This document shows, piece by piece, positions 1 through 6,101 of a DNA stretch of 18,593 nt (its first letter is position 1; the number at the start of each line of letters is the position of its first letter). Source of the DNA: an uncultured Collinsella sp. (GTDB lineage: Bacteria; Actinomycetota; Coriobacteriia; Coriobacteriales; Coriobacteriaceae); contig UQTR01000034.1 in assembly GCA_900544065.1 (NCBI GenBank), positions 1 through 18,593 on the forward strand, read 5' to 3'. Made by a program: the position numbers and the translations under genes. Under the pieces are notes generated by a model. That model made no database searches. It was not told the origin of the DNA and was given only the letters and a program-made list of their open reading frames with translations.

Positions 1-55
1 ACCTATGACGTTCTGATTCGTAGTCAGACCCTCTATCCAGCTGAGGTAACGCCGC
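1..55 (-). tRNA. tRNA-Arg(ACG), partial, cut by contig edge
   Basis: Bases 1-55 are identical over their whole length to bases 266-320, the 5' part of the complete tRNA-Arg downstream. The fragment covers the acceptor 5' strand, D arm, the anticodon arm with anticodon ACG, the variable loop and the start of the T arm; the 3' end lies off the contig. It has its own well-formed promoter at 68-96, with flanks unlike those of the other copy, so it is probably a genuine second gene and not an echo of the first. The contig start is arbitrary and set by the repeat. Confidence 0.85.
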
Positions 56-67
56 GACTTGTTAATT

Positions 68-96
68 ATTATGCACATGGACTGAATAATCGTCAA
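68..96 (-). promoter_or_regulatory. Promoter of the partial tRNA-Arg
   Basis: On the minus strand a -35 box TTGACG (91-96) and a -10 box CATAAT (68-73) are separated by exactly 17 nt. The -10 box ends 12 nt before the tRNA 5' end. It is close to the sigma-70/SigA consensus and well placed for a short tRNA leader. Confidence 0.7.
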
Positions 97-204
97 GCGT
101 TTTTCAAAAAAAGTTATTGAATTTGATTTTTACTCATTTGATGCAGTCGATCGACTCGATACTTTCAAACACGGCAAAAGCAACTTCTCAAGTATGTCGA
201 CATA

Positions 205-233
205 TAAGAAAAGCCTCCGTTACCGGAGGCTTT
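205..233 (-). terminator. Intrinsic terminator after tRNA-Arg
   Basis: A perfect 10-bp stem (AAAGCCTCCG, 210-219, with CGGAGGCTTT, 224-233) closes a 4-nt loop. On the minus strand it is followed by a T-rich run (TTTTCTTAT). It starts about 10 nt past the encoded CCA of the tRNA at 244-320, so it should end that transcript. Confidence 0.85.
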
Positions 234-243
234 AAAGTTCAGT

Positions 244-320
244 TGGTGCGGCGTATAGGATTCGAACCTATGACGTTCTGATTCGTAGTCAGACCCTCTA
301 TCCAGCTGAGGTAACGCCGC
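244..320 (-). tRNA. tRNA-Arg(ACG)
   Basis: The minus strand folds as a full cloverleaf. The acceptor GCGGCGT pairs with ACGCCGC. The D stem is CCTC/GAGG. The anticodon stem TCTGA/TCAGA carries loop CTACGAA (anticodon ACG, decoding CGN arginine codons). The T loop is TTCGAAT. Discriminator A is at 247 and CCA is encoded at 246-244. A terminator follows at 205-233 and a promoter precedes at 332-361. An identical partial copy lies next in line at 1-55. Confidence 0.97.
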
Positions 321-331
321 AGCGCAAGACA

Positions 332-361
332 TATAAAACCACTTTAGCTTATTGGAGTCAA
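332..361 (-). promoter_or_regulatory. Promoter of tRNA-Arg(ACG)
   Basis: On the minus strand a -35 box TTGACT (356-361) is followed after 17-18 nt by TTTTAT/TTTATA (332-338). That AT-rich run ends 11-12 nt upstream of the tRNA 5' end. Confidence 0.6.
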
Positions 362-397
362 GCACAATCTCAAACTTTTTTGTGAAACGCAGTTTTG

Positions 398-775
398 TCA
401 TGCTGCTCCGCACATACCGACGTTCCCCGTACGATCGATTGGCTTTTCGATCACGTCAAACTTAGCATCAAGTTCCCTCAGGAGCGATCTCACCCGCTGG
501 GCACAGTCATAATCGGCAAACGAGATGCTCAGCATGCGCGCGACCTGGTTGGAAGTCCCAACTCCATAGAAGTGCTCCAGCGCCACAAGCCCCTCGTGCG
601 TCACAAAGGTCTCGACCACATGCGGCGACTCCTCAAAGCACCATTGGGTCAACGGGCCCTCGCTCGCCTGCCGAACCACCAGGCCACCCATGCCAGACGG
701 CTCACACGTTACAAGCAGGTACTCCCCGCCCTCGTCGCTCTCAAACAAAACCACCCGATCATCAAACAACTCCAT
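398..775 (-). CDS. Hypothetical protein, 125 aa
   Basis: I do not recognise this gene. It encodes a soluble-looking protein with no signal peptide or membrane segment. The N-terminus is acidic (MELFDDRVVLFESDEGGEY) and the C-terminal half is mixed charged and helical (SLLRELDAKFDVIEKP). Cysteines occur near residues 46, 90 and 122. The ATG at 775 is supported by the purine-rich run AGAAAGGGG about 6 nt upstream. The gene ends 78 nt before tRNA-Arg and follows serS after a 173-nt gap that contains the serS terminator, so it probably has its own promoter. A 10-bp palindrome CTGTATACAG lies upstream near 828-838. Codon use looks like that of its neighbours. Confidence 0.6.
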   Translation of the reverse strand: MELFDDRVVLFESDEGGEYLLVTCEPSGMGGLVVRQASEGPLTQWCFEESPHVVETFVTHEGLVALEHFYGVGTSNQVARMLSISFADYDCAQRVRSLLRELDAKFDVIEKPIDRTGNVGMCGAA

Positions 776-901
776 CGCGTCCCCTTTCTCTCGCTCTTAT
801 TTAGCAAAAGCATAGCAGGTAGATGGCTGTATACAGAACGGTTGTTCGTGTGTTTTCTATTGAGCTGTCCGCACGGCATGGTATGGACCTGCGCACGAAA
901 T

Positions 902-925
902 AGGGCGCCCCCGAAGGAGCGCCCT
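902..925 (-). terminator. Terminator after serS
   Basis: A 10-bp GC-rich stem (902-911 with 916-925, one G-T pair) is closed by a stable UUCG tetraloop on the minus strand, 24 nt past the serS stop. The following T run is short (ATTTCG), so efficiency is uncertain, but position and stem strength fit a serS terminator. Confidence 0.75.
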
Positions 926-948
926 TGCATATCCCCTATGCAGCCAAC

Positions 949-2232
949 TTACGCGACCGGCTCGATCTTCTCGAGACCGCCCATGTAAGGACGCAGGACC
1001 TCGGGGATCGTGATGGTGCCGTCGGCATTCTGGTAGTTCTCCAGAATGGCGGCCATGGTGCGGCCGGCCGGCAGGCCGGAACCGTTGAGAGTGTGCAGGT
1101 AGCGCGAACCCTTGAAGTTCTCGGGGTCGCGATACTTGATGTTGGCGCGGCGGGCCTGGAAGTCGCCGCAGTTGGAGCAGGAGCTGATCTCCTTGTAGGC
1201 GTTGTAGCTCGGCAGCCAGACCTCGACGTCGTAGGTCTGACGGGCAGAGAAGCCCAAGTCGCCGGTGCACAGGCTAATCACGCGATACGGAAGGCCCAGC
1301 TGCTGCAGCAGGTACTCGGCCTCGGCGGTCATGCTCTCGAGCTCCTCGTCGGACTCCTCCGGCTTAGCGAACTTGACCATCTCGACCTTGTCGAACTCGT
1401 GCTGACGGATGATGCCGCGGGTGTCGCGACCGGCGGAACCGGCCTCCTCGCGGAAGCAGGGGGTGAAGGCGGTGTAGCGGCGCGGCAGGGTGTCGGCGTC
1501 GAGGACCTCGCCGGCGTGCAGGTTGGTGAGCACGACCTCGGCGGTGGGGATCAGGAAGTTGTCGCCCGAGACGTGGTAGGCGTCGTCCTCGAACTTGGGC
1601 AGCTGACCCGTGCCAAACATGGTCTGACGCTTGACGACGATGGGCGGCCACCACTCCTTAAAACCACGGCTGGTGTGCGTATCGAGGAAGAAGTTGATGA
1701 GGGCGCGCTCCAGGCGGGCGCCAGCGCCACCGAGAACGGTAAAACGGCTGCCGGAGAGCTTGTTGCCGCGCTCGAAGTCGAGGATGTCCAGATCGGTGCC
1801 CAGATCCCAATGCGGCTTAAAGTCGAAGTCGAACTCGCGCGGGGTGCCCCAACGACGGCGCTCAATATTCTCGTCCTCGTCCTTGCCGTACGGCGTGGCC
1901 TCGCAAGGAATGTTGGGCAGGTGAGCCATGAAGTCGTACTGCTCCTGCTCGAGAGCAGTACGGCGCTCGGCCAGACCGTCAATCTTCTCGTTGACGGCGC
2001 GCACGGCCTCCTTGGCGGCCTCGGCCTCGTCCTTCTTGCCCTCCTTCATCAGGGCGCCGATCTTCTTGGACTCGGCATTGCGCGTAGCCTGGAGCTCCTC
2101 GACCTCGGTGATGACGGCACGGCGCTCGTCGTCGAGCTCAAAGAACTTCTCGCGATCCCAAGACGTCTGGCGGTTAGCCATGGCGACATCGATGGCATCG
2201 GGGTTCTCGCGAACAAACTTGATATCAAGCAT
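949..2232 (-). CDS. serS: Serine--tRNA ligase (SerRS)
   Basis: Cytosolic class II aminoacyl-tRNA synthetase that charges tRNA-Ser (and tRNA-Sec where present) with serine. The start at 2232 (MLDIKFVREN, the usual SerRS opening) is chosen because GGAGG lies 5 nt upstream; an in-frame ATG at 2259 would only add nine residues. The product is 427 aa, normal for the family. Residues about 25-100 form the charged helical arm (an antiparallel coiled coil that grips the long arm of tRNA-Ser). Class II motif 2 is seen as the FTPCFREEAGSAGRDTRG region, and motif 3 as the NGSGLPAGRTMAAILENYQ region near the C-terminus. It is the last gene before a terminator at 902-925 and is divergent from the small membrane protein at 2344. 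I see no T-box or other long leader. Confidence 0.97.
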   Translation of the reverse strand: MLDIKFVRENPDAIDVAMANRQTSWDREKFFELDDERRAVITEVEELQATRNAESKKIGALMKEGKKDEAEAAKEAVRAVNEKIDGLAERRTALEQEQYDFMAHLPNIPCEATPYGKDEDENIERRRWGTPREFDFDFKPHWDLGTDLDILDFERGNKLSGSRFTVLGGAGARLERALINFFLDTHTSRGFKEWWPPIVVKRQTMFGTGQLPKFEDDAYHVSGDNFLIPTAEVVLTNLHAGEVLDADTLPRRYTAFTPCFREEAGSAGRDTRGIIRQHEFDKVEMVKFAKPEESDEELESMTAEAEYLLQQLGLPYRVISLCTGDLGFSARQTYDVEVWLPSYNAYKEISSCSNCGDFQARRANIKYRDPENFKGSRYLHTLNGSGLPAGRTMAAILENYQNADGTITIPEVLRPYMGGLEKIEPVA

Positions 2233-2262
2233 TAGATCCTCCGGCGATATACATTCCATTTA

Positions 2263-2300
2263 GGTTGCAACCTTGTACATGTATGGGCAAGTATATACTT
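2263..2300. promoter_or_regulatory. Palindrome-rich divergent control region
   Basis: The 111-bp gap between divergent serS and the 57-aa gene holds three perfect short palindromes: GGTTGCAACC (2263-2272), TACATGTA (2276-2283) and AAGTATATACTT (2289-2300). A -10-like TATACT (2294-2299) on the plus strand lies inside the third, with TTGTAC (2273-2278) 15 nt upstream as a possible but closely spaced -35. No convincing serS promoter could be fixed on the other strand. The palindromes could be operators or simple AT-rich symmetry. Confidence 0.35.
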
Positions 2301-2343
2301 ATGAGCGTTTACGACCCAACTCAACTACGCAAGAAGGCACCCA

Positions 2344-2517
2344 ATGGACGCAGTTTTTTCCTTTTTGTTTGGCACCCGCACCGGCTTTGCCATCCTTTTC
2401 GCCGGCGGCATCCTGTTATTTGCGATTCTTGCCTTTGTAATGGAGAAGCGTACCCATAAGATGTACGTCGACCGCGGACCCAAGTCCGAGGATGAGGAAG
2501 ACAGCTTCTGGGACTAA
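2344..2517 (+). CDS. Small single-pass membrane protein, 57 aa
   Basis: This is the only convincing plus-strand gene in the window. It encodes 57 residues: a short N-terminus, a hydrophobic segment at about residues 15-33 (FAILFAGGILLFAILAFVM), a basic stop-transfer patch (EKRTHK), then an acidic tail ending EDSFWD. By the positive-inside rule the tail should be cytoplasmic. The ATG at 2344 follows AAGAAGG at a spacing of about 7 nt. The reading frame stays open up to TAA at 2517, and a strong hairpin terminator follows at 2569-2609. I do not recognise a family and assign no function. Its layout is typical of small membrane regulators or assembly factors, but that is inference. Confidence 0.65.
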   Translation: MDAVFSFLFGTRTGFAILFAGGILLFAILAFVMEKRTHKMYVDRGPKSEDEEDSFWD

Positions 2518-2521
2518 CCTG

Positions 2522-2683
2522 CCAAAAAGGGACAGGTTTATTTTGGTCTGTTTTATCTGGGCAAACGCAAGCGCCCCGCAACTGGAATTGAGCCAGTTGC
2601 GGGGCGCTTTTCGCTAAAAGGACAAAACCGCAGAAAATACCTGCCAAAAATAAACCCGTCCTTTTTTTGGTCGGTTTTACTGG
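2522..2683. repeat. Foldback (REPIN/MITE-like) repeat element
   Basis: Two related arms lie in inverted orientation around a central hairpin. The left arm (2522-2546) and the reverse complement of the right arm (2644-2670) align as CCAAAAA, then GGACRGGTTTATTTT, then GG, with few differences. Each arm is also bounded by its own CCAAAA...TTTTGG ends. Both are followed in direct orientation by a similar GTCNGTTTTA...CTGG tail (2545-2560 and 2669-2683). The right tail overlaps the last codons of proC. This is the organisation of paired REP sequences or a small non-autonomous element; no transposase is present in the window. Confidence 0.6.
2569..2609. terminator. Strong hairpin between convergent genes
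   Basis: A perfect 17-bp stem (2569-2585 with 2593-2609) with a 7-nt loop lies in the middle of the foldback element, between the plus-strand small membrane gene and minus-strand proC. On the plus strand it ends in CTTTTCGC, a short T run. It probably stops transcription in both directions, but the T tracts are weak. Confidence 0.65.
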
Positions 2684-3447
2684 AGAGTTGCGTCGATTGC
2701 CTTGACCAGGGCACTGCGCATGCCGGCGTCCTCGAGCGCAACGACGCCCTTGATGGTGGCGCCACCGGGCGAGCATACGGCGTCCTTCATCGCCGCAGGA
2801 TGTTGGCCAGTTGCAAGCTGCAGCTTTGCCGTACCCAGCACCATCTGGCTCACAATGCGATAGGCATCGGCACGCGGGATACCGTGCTTGACCGCCGCAT
2901 CGCCCAGGGCCTCGATTGCCATAGCGACAAATGCCGGAGCGCAACCACCCACCGTGCCGCCCACAAACAGCAGGCTCGTATCGAGCTCGACCACCGCACC
3001 GAGCTTGCCAAGCAGATCAAGCACCACTGCGCTCTGCTCATCACTAAGCGTGGAAGCCTTCTCGCAAGCGATGACGCCCTCGCCCACCGAAACCGGTGTG
3101 TTGGGCACCGTCGAGATATGCGCGACGCCCGGCAGGACTTGCTCCCACTTGGCACTGTCCCAGGTCCAGGCAACCGACAGAACGACCTTTTTGACAAGAG
3201 CATCCTTGAGCGGGGCGAATACCTTCTCGATCATGTACGGTTTGACCGCAGCGACCACGATATCGGATGCGGCGACAACCTCGGCGGCATCGTGGCAGGC
3301 GGCCATGCCGCGCGCCTCGCAGCGCTCAACCAGTGCGTCGTAGCGACCCGCACAGGCGCACATGTCGCTCGCAGCTACACCGGCAGCGATCCAGCCATCA
3401 GCCATAGCGCTCGCCATATTGCCAAAACCGACAAATCCAATCTTCAT
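2677..3447 (-). CDS. proC: Pyrroline-5-carboxylate reductase
   Basis: Catalyses the last step of proline synthesis, reducing 1-pyrroline-5-carboxylate to proline with NAD(P)H in the cytosol. The start at 3447 gives MKIGFVGFGNMASAMADGW, the Rossmann nucleotide-binding motif, directly at the N-terminus; AAAGGA lies 9 nt upstream. The AVKP motif follows the second half of the Rossmann fold. The C-terminal domain shows the family signature around GCAPAFVAMAIEALGDA and the HPAAMKDAVCSPGGATIKG segment (substrate loop; serine, proline and double glycine kept). The product is 256 aa, slightly short for the family but complete. The gene stands alone, 73 nt after rlmH, and its stop codon lies within the foldback repeat at 2522-2683. 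Confidence 0.95.
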   Translation of the reverse strand: MKIGFVGFGNMASAMADGWIAAGVAASDMCACAGRYDALVERCEARGMAACHDAAEVVAASDIVVAAVKPYMIEKVFAPLKDALVKKVVLSVAWTWDSAKWEQVLPGVAHISTVPNTPVSVGEGVIACEKASTLSDEQSAVVLDLLGKLGAVVELDTSLLFVGGTVGGCAPAFVAMAIEALGDAAVKHGIPRADAYRIVSQMVLGTAKLQLATGQHPAAMKDAVCSPGGATIKGVVALEDAGMRSALVKAIDATLQ

Positions 3448-3520
3448 ATCGCATAGTCCTTTCAGACACATTCCTCAAAACGAAAGGTATTGTCCCACGC
3501 CATTGTTTCGTATTGCCGAC

Positions 3521-3991
3521 CTATTTGTGATACGGCTCGCCACGGCTGATCTTGCAGGCACGGTAAATCTGCTCTAGCAGCACCACGCGCGCCAAGTTAT
3601 GCGGCAAGGTAATGCGTCCAAAGCTGAGCATCTCGTCGGCTCGTGCGCGCACGTCATCGCTCACGCCGTCCGATCCGCCAATCACAAAGGCGATGTCGCT
3701 GTTACCACGCAGCATAAGATCATCGAGCCGCGCCGAAAACTCCTCGCTCGAGCGCTCTTTGCCCTCAATAGCCAGCAGGATCATATGCGCTCGAGACGGC
3801 AAGGCAGCAAGAATCGCCGCCCCCTCCTTGCCGCACGCGGCATCCACGCCGCCCGCCTTAGCCGGGTCGATATCGGCCACCTCGCGGATATCAACCTTGG
3901 CATAGGCACCTAGGCGCTTGGTGTACTCAGCGCACGCGTCCTTCCAAAAGCGCTCCTTGAGCTTACCGACGCAAACGACGGTGTATTTCAC
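3521..3991 (-). CDS. rlmH: 23S rRNA (pseudouridine1915-N3)-methyltransferase RlmH
   Basis: SPOUT-class methyltransferase that modifies pseudouridine 1915 in helix 69 of 23S rRNA on assembled 70S ribosomes, using S-adenosylmethionine. The 156-aa length is normal. The N-terminal strand (MKYTVVCVGKLKERFW) and the C-terminal trefoil-knot signature are intact: FVIGGSDG, then LPHNLARVVLLEQIYRACK, ending GEPYHK. The start codon is GTG at 3991. Its Shine-Dalgarno AAAGGAG is formed by the last codons of the upstream SPFH gene, which stops at 3998, 6 nt away, so the two genes are probably co-transcribed and coupled. Confidence 0.96.
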   Translation of the reverse strand: MKYTVVCVGKLKERFWKDACAEYTKRLGAYAKVDIREVADIDPAKAGGVDAACGKEGAAILAALPSRAHMILLAIEGKERSSEEFSARLDDLMLRGNSDIAFVIGGSDGVSDDVRARADEMLSFGRITLPHNLARVVLLEQIYRACKISRGEPYHK

Positions 3992-3997
3992 GCGTGT

Positions 3998-4936
3998 CTA
4001 CTCCTTTGACTCGTTCTGAACTTTGCTGGCTGTCAGCATCTGCTCGAACATCGAGGCCGACTGCGAGAAATCGCTCGGCAGCACGACCGTCGAGGTTTTA
4101 CCCGTGCGAGCGAACTCCGTCATCATCTCGGACCACTGCGTAAACATGAACAGTTGGTTGGCCTCGTCATTGCCGACACCCGTCTCCTGGATGATCTCGA
4201 GCGAATCTTTGATGCCCAACGCGATAGCCTTGCGCTGGTTGGCGATGCCCTCGCCCGCCTTTTCCATTGCCTCGGCCTCGGCGGTCGCCTCGGTGACGCG
4301 CTTGATGCGGTCGGCCTCAGCGAGCTCCTGTGCCGCAGCGCGCTTGCGCTGGGCAGCGTTGATGTCGTTCATGGAGTTCTCAACCTCGGTCGGCAGTGCG
4401 ATCTTGGTGATGAGCGTCGACACGAGGGTGAAGCCGTAGGCGGCCATCTGCTCGGAAACGGTAGCGTTGACATCCTTGGCGATGTCATCCTTCTTGGCAA
4501 AGACCTCATCGAGTGTGTAGACGGGAATCGAAGAGCGCAGGGCGTCGGTGATGAAGTCACGCATCTGGTCGACGGGCTCCTGCAGCATGTAGTAGCTCTT
4601 GTAGATACCCGAATCTGCCGGGCCGGCGCCCATGTCATAGCTCACGTGGTACTGAGCAGAGACCTCAAGGCCGATGGTCACGTTGTCCTGGGTCTTAACG
4701 TCGATGCCAAAACCGTTTTTCATGGTGCGCAGACTCACCGTGGCGGCCTTGCGGTCGATCACGGGTACCTTCATGTGGAAGCCCGCGTTGACGATGCGAT
4801 TGAACTTGCCCAGGCGCTCGATGATCACGGCATGCTGTTGTTCAACGACATAGCAGGCGTTGGGAAGCAGCAGCAACAGAATGATGATGGGAATCAAAAG
4901 GCTGGTAAGGGCGGCGATGATACCGGACAACAGCAT
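3998..4936 (-). CDS. SPFH/band-7 (stomatin/prohibitin-like) membrane protein
   Basis: Predicted membrane-anchored scaffold of the SPFH superfamily (bacterial QmcA/HflK-like), a family tied to membrane microdomains and control of membrane proteases; no specific partner is visible here. The start at 4936 (MLLSGIIAALT) has GGAGA 5 nt upstream and puts one membrane segment (about residues 5-27) at the N-terminus. The band-7 domain follows (AVIIERLGKFNRIVNAGFHMKVPV region to about residue 190). A long alanine- and glutamate-rich coiled coil (AAQRKRAAAQELAEADRIK onward) then leads to the usual QLFMFTQWSEMM tail. Length is 312 aa. It is co-transcribed with rlmH downstream. Confidence 0.88.
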   Translation of the reverse strand: MLLSGIIAALTSLLIPIIILLLLLPNACYVVEQQHAVIIERLGKFNRIVNAGFHMKVPVIDRKAATVSLRTMKNGFGIDVKTQDNVTIGLEVSAQYHVSYDMGAGPADSGIYKSYYMLQEPVDQMRDFITDALRSSIPVYTLDEVFAKKDDIAKDVNATVSEQMAAYGFTLVSTLITKIALPTEVENSMNDINAAQRKRAAAQELAEADRIKRVTEATAEAEAMEKAGEGIANQRKAIALGIKDSLEIIQETGVGNDEANQLFMFTQWSEMMTEFARTGKTSTVVLPSDFSQSASMFEQMLTASKVQNESKE

Positions 4937-5017
4937 GGTCTCTCCTCTGATAGGCACACGTTGGCATTAGGATACCCGCACGAAGCAGCAACGTGACATC
5001 AACAAGAGGCCCATAAC

Positions 5018-5042
5018 AAAAAAGCCCCCATTGCTGGGAGCT
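5018..5042 (-). terminator. Terminator after tRNA-Leu
   Basis: On the minus strand AGCTCCCA (5035-5042) pairs with TGGGGGCT (5023-5030) around a GCAA tetraloop, followed by a run of six T residues (5023-5018). It lies 11 nt past the encoded CCA of tRNA-Leu. Confidence 0.88.
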
Positions 5043-5053
5043 CTTTCATTTAA

Positions 5054-5140
5054 TGGTGCGGGCGAAAGGACTTGAACCTTCATGGGGTTGCCCCCATACG
5101 GACCTGAACCGTACGCGTCTGCCAATTCCGCCACGCCCGC
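5054..5140 (-). tRNA. tRNA-Leu(CAG)
   Basis: The minus strand forms a class II tRNA. The acceptor GCGGGCG pairs with CGCCCGC. The anticodon stem TACGG/CCGTA carries loop TTCAGGT (anticodon CAG, decoding CUG). The long variable arm has stem TGGGG/CCCCA around GCAA. The T loop is TTCAAGT. Discriminator A is at 5057 and CCA is encoded at 5056-5054. It has its own promoter (5152-5180) and terminator (5018-5042), so it is an independent unit between tatD and the SPFH gene. Confidence 0.97.
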
Positions 5141-5151
5141 GTGCAGGAATT

Positions 5152-5180
5152 AGAATAACGGAGCGCCACCGCGAACGCAA
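5152..5180 (-). promoter_or_regulatory. Promoter of tRNA-Leu
   Basis: Minus strand: -35 TTGCGT (5175-5180), 17-nt spacer, -10 TATTCT (5152-5157), ending 11 nt before the tRNA 5' end. The -35 lies just after the tatD stop codon (5184). Confidence 0.65.
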
Positions 5181-5183
5181 GAA

Positions 5184-6101
5184 CTATTTTTGAAAAAGTT
5201 TGCAGGCATTTTCCCAAGCGGCTTGCGCGATTGCCTCAGCATCCTCGCCGGTACGATCGACACGGTCGTTAACCAGCGCGTTTGCCGTAATGGAGATCAT
5301 TGCGGGCTCGCATTCAAGACCGCGGATGGGCTCCGGAGCCATATACGGGCAATCCGTCTCGAACAAAATTCGATCGAGTGGGGTTGCCGCAAATGCCTCG
5401 CGCACGTCGTCGTTGCGCTTAAAGGTGGCCGCACCACCATAGGCGATATAGCAGCCCAGCTCCACAAAGCGCTCCATCGTGGCGCGGTCCTCGCCAAAGC
5501 AGTGCAGCACACAACCGGCCTGGGGCACGCCCACCTCACGAAGCACGTTGTACGCATCAACGTGCGAGGTGCGCTCATGGTCCGTGTCCTCGTGGCGCAG
5601 ATGCAGCTCCACCGGCACGTTACGGCACACGGCAAGCTCGAGCTGACGCGCCATGCAGTCAATCTGCACGTTATGGGGTGCCGGCGCGATATCGTCGTCA
5701 TAGTCCATGTGGTAGTCCAGGCCGATTTCGCCAATACCGGCGCATAAGGAATCATCGAGCGCGGCAACGACCTGTGCGTGAACGTCGTCGGTATAGTCCG
5801 GTGCGCCATACGGATGCACGCCGGCAAGATACTTGATCTGCGGGATATCCTGCATCGGCAGAATTTCGCGCACGAGCCAGTCGCTATAGTCCGTCACGCT
5901 GCGTTTGTCAGCGATGGGGTCGAGCATCGTCACCAACAGGTCGACGCCTGCCGCCTTGGCACGCACGAGCGTCTCAGGCACATCCTTGCCCCAGAACGAA
6001 AGTAGATGCGCATGCGTGTCGGCAAGCGGTGCCAAGGGCACGGGACAAGCAACCGTCTTCTTTTTCTTGGTAAACGTCACACGTTCGGCATTAGGCATCA
6101 T
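5184..6101 (-). CDS. tatD: TatD family metal-dependent deoxyribonuclease
   Basis: Predicted two-metal hydrolase of the TatD family (TIM-barrel amidohydrolase fold; family members are 3'-5' exonucleases or AP endonucleases in DNA repair and turnover). Metal ligands are visible in order: DTHAHL near residue 28, GEIGLDYH with its glutamate, histidine in VELHLRHE, histidine in VLHCFGE, and the aspartate of ETDCPYMAP. The 305-aa product is longer than usual because of an N-terminal extension of about 25 residues with a four-lysine run. The start at 6101 is supported by AGGAG 7 nt upstream; a second ATG follows immediately. It overlaps the end of rsmA by 11 nt, so the two are translationally coupled. 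Confidence 0.93.
   Translation of the reverse strand: MMPNAERVTFTKKKKTVACPVPLAPLADTHAHLLSFWGKDVPETLVRAKAAGVDLLVTMLDPIADKRSVTDYSDWLVREILPMQDIPQIKYLAGVHPYGAPDYTDDVHAQVVAALDDSLCAGIGEIGLDYHMDYDDDIAPAPHNVQIDCMARQLELAVCRNVPVELHLRHEDTDHERTSHVDAYNVLREVGVPQAGCVLHCFGEDRATMERFVELGCYIAYGGAATFKRNDDVREAFAATPLDRILFETDCPYMAPEPIRGLECEPAMISITANALVNDRVDRTGEDAEAIAQAAWENACKLFQK

Noticed and set aside
145..156. 12-bp palindrome AGTCGATCGACT between the tRNA-Arg copies
   Set aside because: It is isolated, with no promoter or gene that it would obviously control; chance or local structure cannot be excluded.
925..2235. Long plus-strand reading frame antisense to serS
   Set aside because: It mirrors serS codons exactly, has no ribosome-binding site and gives a low-complexity V/L/G/A-rich product. 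The same applies to plus-strand frames over metG (6981-8858), the SPFH gene (4154-4996) and the Tad region (16368-18188).
2233..2343. T-box riboswitch upstream of serS
   Set aside because: The gap is only about 110 bp, with no specifier stem, no T-box sequence and no terminator/antiterminator pair on the minus strand.
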